DNA of 64,000 bases from Pagrus major (taxonomy: Eukaryota; Chordata; Actinopteri; Spariformes; Sparidae), in assembly GCF_040436345.1 (NCBI RefSeq), contig NC_133225.1, positions 25,338,040 to 25,402,039 of the forward strand, in the 5' to 3' direction. A program made the translations under genes and the position numbers. The notes beneath the pieces are model-generated. The model saw only the letters and a program-made list of their open reading frames with translations. It searched no databases and had not been told where the DNA came from. The stretch's first letter is position 1. Every line of letters begins with the position of its first letter. Positions 34,164 to 43,400 of the stretch are shown here, in pieces.

Positions 34164-37100
34164 ACATTCACCCCTCAACAAAAACACAGCCTACCCTCCA
34201 CCACCTCCCAATTATCAGCCTGTGGCTATATAGCAGCCAATAAAGCGAGCAGAACTTCCCTCAGAGGTAATCTCTGGACACACATTCTTTCACCTCCATG
34301 ATGTCTGGCCCTTTCCAATCTCAACACACTGCTCGGACCTGAGAGATGGAGCAGGGGGCTGTTATTTTTATTTATTTATTTTTCTTGCTGTAAAGCAAAC
34401 CAGCCAAGGTTAAGCCAAAAAGAGTGAAAACAAAGAGTGCAGGATCAATACAGTGTATATCTATCCACCCTGGGCTAAATTCGCCCATCAAAAACACTGG
34501 GCAACAGCGACAGTGGGAGAGCAGTGGGGCTGAAAGGTCCTGGCTATCATGGAGCCGTTCACTCGAGCCCCCACAGTGACATTTTCCAGTCAGAGATGGT
34601 GATCTTTCAGAATCATAACTTAAGCATGTTGGTTATATGATGATAAGCATAAATTGTAAATGAAATGGATGAATTCTGACTATTTTAAATTAAGAGCTGA
34701 AAGATTGAGTCAACAATTTTTTGAACAATTGCTCGTTAAGTTGTTTACTCAAATTGTAAATTGGATATCTTTGATTTTTGGAGTGTTGATTAAAAAAAGG
34801 TCATATTTGGTTTTGACATTTCACAAACTAAATGCTCAATCAATTTATTGGAAAAATAATTGACAGGCTAATTGACAACGGAGAAAAGGACATTATCACT
34901 AAAGAGATGGTTACCTGTAAGCCTGAGGGCTCTTGTACTTTGCTGGCCTTGGTGCTGCTGGACGTCATAGTGATTGGGTTGGACAGGGACGACCGTCTGC
35001 TGCGAGCGGAAGAAGGACGAGAGGATGATCGGCTGTCTGAGACAAATCAGAGAAAAACGTAAAAACTCAATAAAAAAAATGCTAATGAAAAAACACAATG
35101 CAAAAACAATACATAAAGATTTTTAATGAATAAATCAAGTTGGCATCTCTTTATATTAGGGTACACATATTAACCATTAACTAGCTGCCTATCAGCAGGC
35201 ATATTAGTAACTTACTGGCTACTTATTAGTCATTATAAAGCAATTATAAATGCCTAATTCTGTATTACCATATTTTACAACTACTAACCTTTTTAAAGCT
35301 GACATCTTCACTGTATTCCGTGAAGCTAAAAATGTTAGTGGGCACTCCGTCTGAAGTGGGTGCACAAGCTTGAGGGTGTAAATACTGTCTTTTTAAATCA
35401 ATTTCGGGCTTCCAGAGACTTTGTTTGTGCTGGATAGCTGTATGGAGCCATTTCATTTTCTGTTGTTTCCTTGTATCTTTAAACAGACTTCCATCTATTT
35501 CAGTTGTTTAGGAGAATGGTGCAATGTTGTTTTGCTGTGAAGCTCCAAAAATGTAGACTACAAATCTTCACCTGACTTTCCATCAGCATAGAGGTGAGTA
35601 GATAATGACAAAATGTTCATTTATTAATGATCATTATTCATGTACAACAACTTGCTTACTATCATTTAGCAGTATTTAGGAGGTTATTGAGGGAAAAGTC
35701 TTTGAATGGCCCAGCAGTTGAAGAACATGGTAATGCAGAACAAGGCATTAATAAGTGCTTAATGACTAATAAAGAGCAAAAATGCTACTAACATGCTGCT
35801 GATACACAACTAGTTGATGGTTAGTATGTGTACCTTAATATAAAGTGTTACCATCGAGTCATAACATTGCTGCAACAGAACAGAAAGCTCAATCGACTGA
35901 CTGACAGATTAAGTACAGCCCTCCCCTCTCCAAACAGCAAACACACTTTCAAAAGAGAGATGAGGTGCACAACATAATTGACACTGCAATCTGTCTTCTC
36001 AGTAAGTCCATTCCAGAGTCAGCTACTGTGCATTTGGGTTCTGAAAAAGTGTGATCTCAAGTTAAACTCGCTTTTAATTAATTACAGAGGCCTTTTAAAT
36101 CACAAATGGCATAACAGCACCCTCTCAAATCCATTATCTTGCGCAACTTTTTTTCCTCTTGAACACTAATTGAAGCCTGAAAATATCAATTCATTAATGA
36201 GCGCTCTGATTGTTTCCAAGTCTGGGAAATCAAGCTGTGAAGTAATGTGATGGGCTTACAAGCAAATTACCGTAGCAGAGAAATAAATAGACCCACTGTC
36301 AAGGTATGTGTCATGGATCTATTTTGTATTGATGGCGGTATTTTAATCTAGACGACTAAGTGGTAACTGTTGTGTGAAAGTGGACAAAGATGCACTGAAA
36401 CGTGGCCTAACAAAAGCTTCAATGTGAGTTTATACTGAATGTGAATTTATAGCAAGTGTTGCCCAGGACAAGTGCTGGAAGAAACTGCAAGAGTTGAACA
36501 AAATAGACCAATTATCAGAGAAACACTGTGACAGTTCATCAATTGACCTAACTGTTTGCCAAAACATGTAAGTAACAAAATACCTGATGCATAATAAATC
36601 AGTATCTCATCAATTATTTGTAAAATAATTAGCAAAAATTGCCCATGTCCCATACAGTTCTAACATATTTCTCAGGGTAGTAGTAGTTTATACTGACAAA
36701 TGTGGGACCAAATGAGCAGTCAAAACTGTTTTTGAGCTCCAACAATAACCCATTCAACACATGCGCTCACATCTCATCTCGTGCCAGAGTCTTGTTAAAA
36801 TGTAGCGGGTATAAATCAATACGTGGGAGAAGCACAATAATGTGATAATCCAGACAACTATGTGGGAGCTCATTTGTTTTTGCAGTGGTGGTCGAGCGGG
36901 CCCTCCTCTCGACCACCGTCTAATCCCTCATCAGCTCCCCAGTGAGAAGTGGTGGAATCCTCCAAATCAATAACATGAACATGGACTGACCACTTAAATC
37001 AACCCCATCTATCTTCCCACTGTGGGCCTGTCCCTGGCTCGCTCATCCAGAATCTCTGTTCTTCTCTTTCCTCAAAATGCTGGTTTTAAAGTGCGAAGAA

Positions 37101-39870
37101 GTGGATTTTTTTTACATCCACCTTTAACTAGGTGAAGGTGCTGTCTTCTACAGAAAAAACTCTGTGGTTCATTATCCTTGGTTGCAGATGGGTGAAGCTC
37201 GACTTGATGCCAGTCCTTGTTTGTTTAAGCTGTGAAAACATAGTTCTGGCAAGAGCTCTAACTCAGCAGCCATAGTTGAAAGGCAGCGTTTTTCATCAGA
37301 GCAGATGGAGCTTTTGTCAATCTCTTAATGGCAGAAATGATTACCCAAATCACAACACTTTACAGTCTCCTCCCTCCAAACACGCTGCCCTAATTGTGCG
37401 GCTATTATGATGTATGGCCTGTCTTAATGAGGTGATTTGTCACAGGGGGAGTGAAAAATCGATCAATAACAGAGCTATTATTTATTCATCAAAACTAATC
37501 GGTGAGGCGTATAGGGGCAAGCAGTGTGTACTGGTGTGCAACTATAAATTGGAATCAGAAGTATACTTGGTGTGCAGTTTCCATTGGCTGCTACTTTGGA
37601 GCTGGAGATGGTGTTTCACAAACTGACATTATGTTTAGGAGACGTACACCAGGACAATGTGAGCATTTTCAAGCAAGTCTTATATTTTTCTCAATATCAG
37701 TATCTTGTCCCCCCCTTCTCTTGTTTTTTTCTTTTGAATGTTTGTTAATTCATACTTCAGACGTTGATGTTTGAATCAGACTCCATAAAATATGGTAAGA
37801 GGTTAGATATAAATATGCTTCAATGTTATTTTTTATGTGAAAGTCTTTCCGATGGTAGGAAATGTGGATTTTTTTTCTCTCTCATTTTTTCCCCCTCAAA
37901 AGTACATTTTCCCTTGTGGAATTGCTATTCGTGTTTTAAACTTTCAATAAATATGTATAACAAGAAAACAAAACATGCATTACATACTTAACTGTTATAT
38001 TGGCTCAGTTGTATGTTAGATTCTTCTTGGATGTCACATGTTTTACCTTTCTTGAGTGTCGTATCTGAGTCTGTCCTTGGTGTTTCTGGAGGCTGAGGCA
38101 GAGTTGCTGCCGCCTGTGATGCTGCTGCTGCTGCTGCTGCTGCTGCTGATGACACGGAGCTCTTCGGAGGGCTGTATGACTGACTGCCAAAGTTCTGTCT
38201 CTTCAGCTTGGCATTAGCCTCAAGCCTCTCCAAAAGAGCCATCTGACACTGCTCCACTGTAGACACAAGCAATCTGCAGAACTGACAGCAACAGGAAACC
38301 AGTAGTAAGACGCTGATACATGAGGATGTTCTAGGGTCAGAAATGCTTATGTCTTGGATGGAGGTAAGGATATGACAAGAAATAAGGACTTTTCTTTGCC
38401 ATTTGCATCACTGACTCTGCATTTTATGTGAACTTTATTCAACTTTAAAGATAAACGTTTTGTACAAATGATCCACAAGAAAAGTTATTTTATCCTTAAC
38501 TGTGGTGCATTTGAACTGGTTCAGAACAATACAGATGGAAGGGTGGCACTCAATCCCATTGACCATTTTTGGTATAATTTTACTTTTTCTAAAAGTTTTT
38601 CCCCCCGACTGTTTGGGATAGAAGCCTTAGTTCTGAGGCTTTGCTAGTTTAAATAGCTGATACTTAAAGATGGGAAATATGTATTTAAAATACACTTACA
38701 TGTGTTTTCTATACAGCTACATGGTAACACGGTCAGTAAGAAAGAATAGAAGTCACTTCATACTTGTCTTAACTTACTTCTGCATAGTCCAGTTTCCCAT
38801 CTTTGTTGACGTCAAGTAATGAGAAAATAGCATTCACCTCTTCAATGGTCATTTTCTCGCCTCTCTGGAAGATTCAACATATTTTCTAATTAGGCAGTCT
38901 ACATCTGTAATACAACAGTTGTTGAGGTACAGTAATTCAGTTGTCTGAATACAGTGCATCACACAGTTCCCTCAAAACTAAACCTAAACATGAACCTAAA
39001 ACAATAAGAATACAAAATCTTTTAGGCAACTCACAGTGGTGAGGGCCTTCTCCAGTTCACTGTGTGAGATGTAGCCATCTCCGTTCACATCCATCTTTTT
39101 GAAGCTTCTCAGCAGCTCGGTCTCCTCAGTCTTCTTCTCACACTTGAGAATCTCACAGAAGTCGTCAAAGTTCAGTTTGAATGTTGTCGAGGTCCAGTAT
39201 TTACTGAGAGTTGCATGGGATGGATTCCTACCAGCCTGCTGGAGAGCTAAATAGGAAAGAACATTGAGTCTACAAGTAGCAACAGCTGATGACAGCAAAT
39301 GTGGCAGGACTTCTAATGGCTTTTCTGACATACCTTTTAAATGTCAGGTACATTTTTGAAACATGTAATATATTGTGTTTTTGCAAATTGTAACATCTGT
39401 ACCACTGATTATAACAAAAGTCAACATACACTTCCCCTCTTGTATTTCCCCTTAAGTAGCTTCAGAGGTAAAGAGGCAAGATTCCATGTTTTTATTCTGT
39501 AAAAGAGAAATGCTCTAAATGTCTTGTGCATCACTTTATCACATTTTATATTTTTGGAAACTCTGGAATCATCACTAGATGTTCTCGCGGACTGATCCAT
39601 GTATACTGTAGATGCACGGCATCGTGTTCCGAATAACCACGAGCAGGTAATAGGGGTGTAAGAGTTTAACGGGAAATGGCACATAAAATTCTCTAGTGAG
39701 CAAACTATTTAGCCTAGTTAATACTTTGACATTAGCTTACCACGACATAACTGCTGTTTCGAAGCGATATTCGTCAAACTAGATCTGAACACAGCTAAGT
39801 ATGCGGCTCTGCAGTGCATGTAGAAAGCCTCCTCTTCATCAGAAGGACGGGGTGACTCTTGAAAAGACAT
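28393..39870 (-). CDS. efcab7: EF-hand calcium-binding domain protein 7, complete 13-exon CDS
   Basis: EFCAB7 works with IQCE to anchor the EVC-EVC2 complex at the base of the primary cilium and so promotes Hedgehog signal output. The 13 exons join in phase to 1884 nt (627 aa; human is about 629). EF-hand loops are visible at about 96-107 (DVNGDGYISHSE), 132-143 (DVNKDGKLDYAE) and 412-423 (DMDGSGLLSLEE), all with canonical calcium-ligand positions. A low-complexity linker (about 176-262), rich in Ser, Pro and Ala, includes nine consecutive Ala. The blocks KGCFFLEEDG, SSWMTVDT, YNFFELRTSGEKCD and LTRQGFMELNLMEA match human EFCAB7. The start MSFQESPRPSDEEEAF is the first ATG of exon 1. It is transcribed away from itgb3bp through a shared promoter. 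Introns not listed separately hold nothing I recognise. Confidence 0.96.
28684..28791 (-). CDS. efcab7: efcab7 exon 12
   Basis: Acceptor GTTGCAG|ACCAAC, donor AAGATG|GTATGA, 108 nt, phase 0 at both ends. It contains KVTVHVNNEQSRNC and RGMSVFAVEVPARTKM. Confidence 0.94.
29768..29977 (-). CDS. efcab7: efcab7 exon 11
   Basis: Acceptor CTGTCAG|GCTTG, donor AACAAG|GTAGAT, 210 nt, phase 0 at both ends. It begins ACPFQIDVHCEG and ends ISSLIANK. Confidence 0.95.
30187..30335 (-). CDS. efcab7: efcab7 exon 10
   Basis: Acceptor GTGCAG|AGAAC, donor GTAGAT|GTAAGT, 149 nt. It encodes ENFDMRKNQLTRQGFMELNL and DLWVTLEAMGYNRMLELVD. Confidence 0.97.
30451..30584 (-). CDS. efcab7: efcab7 exon 9 (EF-hand 3)
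   Basis: Acceptor CCACAG|GGAGG, donor AAAG|GTAATC, 134 nt. It contains LSDIFEVIDMDGSGLLSLEE and YNFFELRTSGEKCDKDAWAV. Confidence 0.97.
30768..30931 (-). CDS. efcab7: efcab7 exon 8
   Basis: Acceptor CCTACAG|AAGTAT, donor CTCAG|GTGAGT, 164 nt. It contains WKGELNAGTYYLLPFTSGC and LVYRTDTGELDLTREL. Confidence 0.95.
30932..31735 (-). other. efcab7 intron 7, mostly a dispersed repeat
   Basis: About 31038-31575 resembles a common fish repeat ('GGTACCTGAGTAAAGTGAAT', 'TACTTTTTACTTCACTGCAG', 'CAGCTTTAGTGACTAGTTAC', 'TACTTTTACCTAAGTAAGGC', GAATGCAGGCCTTT). This is from recollection; there is no second copy in the window. Confidence 0.6.
31736..31845 (-). CDS. efcab7: efcab7 exon 7
   Basis: Acceptor TTTTTCAG|ACAAG, donor AAGGAA|GTACGT, 110 nt. 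It encodes DKPSSWMTVDTTVFV through VCFTESKDKE. Confidence 0.93.
32605..32746 (-). CDS. efcab7: efcab7 exon 6
   Basis: Acceptor GTTCCAG|GAGTGG, donor ACCAG|GTACTG, 142 nt. It contains KGCFFLEEDGSISSLQYQL and VYLTIQPLSLS. Confidence 0.94.
33943..33978. repeat. Imperfect (CA)n microsatellite
   Basis: CA units interrupted by CATA and CAAA. Confidence 0.9.
34108..34158. repeat. (CA)n microsatellite
   Basis: About 25 uninterrupted CA units. Confidence 0.97.
34915..35036 (-). CDS. efcab7: efcab7 exon 5 (Ser/Arg-rich linker)
   Basis: Acceptor GTCTCAG|ACAGCC, donor TTACAG|GTAACC, 122 nt. In the phase set by exon 4 it reads DSRSSSRPSSARSRRSSLSN and on to EPSGLQ, resembling the corresponding human linker in composition. 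Confidence 0.85.
35037..38046 (-). other. efcab7 intron 4
   Basis: It contains a long inverted-repeat element at 35148-35849. Non-repetitive high-complexity blocks at about 36150-36320 and 36830-37020 could be regulatory. No exon was seen. Confidence 0.8.
35148..35849. mobile_element. Inverted-repeat element with about 145-bp arms
   Basis: The left arm (35148-35290) and right arm (35705-35849) are diverged reverse complements. Both carry forms of TTATATTA(G/A)GGTACACAT, TTAACCATTAACTAG, CAGC(A)GGCATATTAGTA, CTTATTAGTCATTA and ATGCC(TA)ATTCTG. The 35291-35704 centre is unrelated sequence without an open frame of interest. It is a non-autonomous element whose family I recognise as common in fish but cannot name. 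Confidence 0.75.
38047..38281 (-). CDS. efcab7: efcab7 exon 4 (poly-Ala linker)
   Basis: Acceptor GCTGTCAG|TTCTGC, donor AAAG|GTAAAA, 235 nt. It begins FCRLLVSTVEQCQMALLERL, then a Ser/Pro stretch and nine GCA-encoded alanines at 38122-38149. The Ala frame is the one fixed by the flanking splice phases; the alternative frame would read poly-Gln. Confidence 0.93.
38778..38864 (-). CDS. efcab7: efcab7 exon 3 (EF-hand 2)
   Basis: Acceptor CTTCCAG|AGAGGC, donor GCAGAA|GTAAGT, 87 nt, phase 0 at both ends. It reads RGEKMTIEEVNAIFSLLDVN and on to the second loop. Confidence 0.94.
39035..39246 (-). CDS. efcab7: efcab7 exon 2 (EF-hand 1)
   Basis: Acceptor TATTTAG|CTCTCC, donor ACCACT|GTGAGT, 212 nt. 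It contains GRNPSHATLSKYWT, KLNFDDFCEILK and the first calcium loop. Confidence 0.95.
39741..39870 (-). CDS. efcab7: efcab7 exon 1
   Basis: ATG followed by 43 codons, donor CGTG|GTAAGC, phase 1. It encodes an acidic start (PSDEEEAF) and the conserved CRAAYLAVF. Confidence 0.92.
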
Positions 39871-40397
39871 CTTTGGAAGAAGATATCGACCTGGTTACCG
39901 TTAGCTAGCACTCTCCAGCTATGAAATCAGACGACGGCCAACACGGCAGCTAACTCAGACTAAATTATGTTATTTGTAATTTTTCGTGACACTTTACAAT
40001 CACCCGAACGCATGCAAAGGTGCATTTTATTCGTTAAAATTCGCGTTAGCAATGACACTGAAACACTGTTGCTATCTGCTGTCTGTTGCTAGGTAAACAA
40101 AAACCCATCTGTGTTCACCTAAAACGACACGGAAGAAACAAACGTTAACCTTTCCCGTTGCTTAAAAACTAATGTGATGCTGTATGGCATCTCTGTGTAA
40201 TATAGATAATGTTAATGTTTAAAATATAAATAAGGATTTATTTTTTTATTCAGACTGTTTGTTGCGTGGTCGTTTTAGCAAAAGGGGACATGCGGAACTT
40301 TGTAAAGGCCAGCCTATGTTTTACACGAACTGTTGTGAGTGTAGCAAAGGCGGCAGTTTCATAAATTTGTGACAAACTTCTGCCAAGACAGCTTAAA
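39871..40397. promoter_or_regulatory. Bidirectional efcab7/itgb3bp promoter
   Basis: The 527 bp between the two divergent ATGs must hold both 5' UTRs and promoters. The human orthologues are also divergent. An X-box-like site is at 40085-40098. No TATA box is placed convincingly. Confidence 0.8.
40085..40098. promoter_or_regulatory. X-box-like (RFX) motif
   Basis: GTTGCTAGGTAAAC resembles the RFX-binding X-box (GTTGCC then RGYAAC half-sites), with one mismatch in each half. RFX factors drive ciliary genes, which fits efcab7. No binding evidence is available from sequence. Confidence 0.4.
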
Positions 40398-40402
40398 AAT
40401 GC
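40398..40402 (+). CDS. itgb3bp: itgb3bp exon 1, five coding bases
   Basis: ATGCC|GTGAGT: only the Met codon and two bases of Pro are coded here. Exon 2 supplies the third base to give MPV. Confidence 0.85.
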
Positions 40403-43400
40403 CGTGAGTATTGTTCACTGTATCGTTTTGTTTTGTCGCATTGATTACTAAATTCAACCGTATGGTAACTAACAAGACTTTAACTCAGAAATATTTAATG
40501 TAATGCACCATTCGAGCAGCAGAGCATATAATAATCACAAATGACAGCTAACAGTACATACCATATTAGCTAGTTTGTGTCCGACTTTAGCTAAGAGTGT
40601 GGTTAAGTATTGGGGATTTTGTGTGGCCTCATCCTTATGTCCAACAACTGTCATGGTGTCACTACTATTTTCCCATAGAAGTACTGTATTTTGCTGTAAT
40701 TTATCGTACTATTAAAGCATACTGAAGATTCAAGTAACCAGTAATTCGTTGTCTTATTTCAACAGTGTGAGAAGAGTTCTGCACTTGGACAATGCCCATA
40801 ATGTAAGTAGATAAATGCTTCTTATACCAGGTGTACCTGACAATGTCTTTAATTTACTGTTCTCCCATAGCTGATATACTGCTTTCTCACTTCTGTATAA
40901 AATAATGTTTTTAAAGTATAACATATAGGCCGCCTGTTTTGATTGCATGTTTGAATAAAATGTTGTCTTTTCTCTATCCTAAATAGCACCCAGCCTCCAA
41001 AATACCAGTACCTGCAAGAAACCATGCACCTTTGACTGGGACTGCCAGCTCTCAAGCAGGTTTGCTGACAAATATCTTGGCAGATCTCGTCTCAGGCATA
41101 TCAGTGTCTGTGACAAAAGCTATCCTAAAACCGGTGAAGCATTAGCTACACATAGAAGCAGATCAAATGAATTTAGGCCATGTGCATGCTGGTGTAAAAT
41201 TGTCCTTCCAAGAATGGCTCTGACATACTGGTCATTGTCTCGTGTCTAATGTCCGCATAGTCCAGTCAGTCATGTTTCAACCAGTTGTAATTAACACCTG
41301 TTTGTCTTGCACACATGCGCAAACTCTGAAATCGGTTTTATGTGCTTTGTTCACAACTTGTGATGACCAGTCCTAACAAGTCAGCTGTAGTTAAATGTTA
41401 CAGAAATGGGGCAATTGACTAGAATGTCAGAGGTTATCTGGGCATCAAATGACTGAAGTCTTGACCTACAGAATGTGTGACTATGAGGCACGGTGTTGCT
41501 TTCACTCACCTTTTTCTGCGTAATTGACAAATTTAAAGATTTGATTGCCTGTAGTTTTCCTCTCATGATCTTCTGATATTAAGATAGCTACAAAATTGTA
41601 CCACCAGATAAATTACATCAACCCACAAGCTCCATTCTCTGTCCACCTTTGGAAAAGATGCAACTCCACTTTAAATTATTGAGCTGGGGTTGTGGTCCTT
41701 ACTGATTTTTTTTTTAGGACTATTTAGATTATGACTTTTAAGTTCAGTCATACTGTTATTATTGTAATCCTTGTGTGGTAAATAAAACTTGTCAGTTCAG
41801 AAAGCACAGTAATTTGCATATACGCCAGTGTTCTGTAGGTTGTGTTATTAAGGATTTGGTTCTTAATCAACAGGCAAGACCAAAGTCACAAGACATGAAC
41901 AAGAGGTCCCAGAGACAGAGTTGGAAAAGTGAGTATTTTGGTCACAGCTTTTGCTTTTCCCATATTTTAGACTATTATTTTTGTTAATAACTTATATTTT
42001 AGGCTGTAAATTAAGTTTATTCACTGCTAACTGTCAATACAAAAAGAGCCAAACTAGAGCAGAGAGTTAAAGGGTTACAGAGAACTCCCTTTTATGAGTT
42101 GCTATATTTCAATTGGCACACTTTCCTGATGGTCATAATGACATATCAGACTTTAATGACAGGAGACACGGAATGACGGGGATCCATCACTGGCCAAATT
42201 ATCAGTGATTTACATAGCACTAAAAATAGTTGTATAAGAGTCACTTAACACAAGAACCATTTCCTTAGTCAAGGCAGACATTTGGTGTCTGGCCCATCCA
42301 TCAAGACAAGCATTAGTTTTTAATTTTATAGTGCTGTCACTAATACGTTACATGAGCTCAGTTTACAGTACATTCATAACACTCACTTGGTTATGTCATA
42401 TTAGGGTCATTTGGGGTAGAGCAGTGTTTTAATTTATTGTGAAAATAAATGTAATAGGCCTAGTATTTGGAGGAACATTATAAAACCCCAAATGGCCATA
42501 CTAAAAACAGGCACACTTCCAAAGCAGTAAAGTTTAAAAAAAAGTACAATAAAGTACAACAAAAAAATGAACAATCAAATTAATACATATGAGATAAAAT
42601 TAATAATTGGTTAATAACAGGGATATTAGATAATCAATTATTTAGCTATAGACAATGTTTCAGATCATAGACAGTTACTATTTAGGAATAATAAACAAGA
42701 ATAGTTTTTCATTGTACTGGGCTGTATCTTATTATCCATAAGGTTTTAAAATTTTCCTTGGGCTCTTTCAGGCTCCACCAGTTGCCTACTTTTAACCCTC
42801 TCACTATTTTAACTATATATTTATTTTACACAGTAAAACAAAGCAGCAGAGTCAAAACAACAAAAGAAAAGAAGCAAATGGTGTAGGTGAGATTTAGAAA
42901 ACTCCTCGAGGCTTATAGAAGCAATCTTACCTCAATACGCATTATAAGCAAATACAAAAGTCATGTAAGCCACAAAAATACGCAAAGATGCAACCATAGG
43001 ATAAAAAACAAGCACAAATTAGGCAACATAAAAAACAAAAAGCATAAAGTTATGTAATGATGTAATGAGGGTGTGTGTGCTCTTCATGCATGGTGCCAGC
43101 CTATTGCCACAAGCAGTGCACATGCTCAGAAACATATTTTGTTTAGTTAACTCCTTAAGAAAGAGCAGGTGTGGGGGAGAAAGGTCAATTATAGTCAGAT
43201 ATGATGAGTTCAGATAGTCCAGTTTGGTTCATCAGCTACTGATCACTATATAATAACCAAGAGACATCTTTTGGTATTAATATTTACAGCCAATAACATC
43301 AGTTATTCAACGTGGTGTCTGCAGGTCCTTAAAATGTCTGAAATTCAATTTTATAAACAGTAAGACTCTTAAGTCATTAAAGTATTCTTAAACTTGAAAA

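Larger units (their letters stand above)
32747..34914 (-). other. efcab7 intron 5
   Basis: It contains CA-rich microsatellites (33943-33978 and 34108-34158). A non-repetitive block at about 33010-33380 is a candidate conserved regulatory element. No exon was seen. Confidence 0.8.

Noticed and set aside
34868-35098. Minus open frame over efcab7 exon 5 (RSQQTVVPVQPN...)
   Set aside because: Out of phase with exons 4 and 6; the Ser/Arg-rich frame is the spliced one.
38005-38190. Open frame reading the CAG/CTG tract as poly-glutamine
   Set aside because: Splice phases of efcab7 exons 3, 4 and 5 force the alanine frame.
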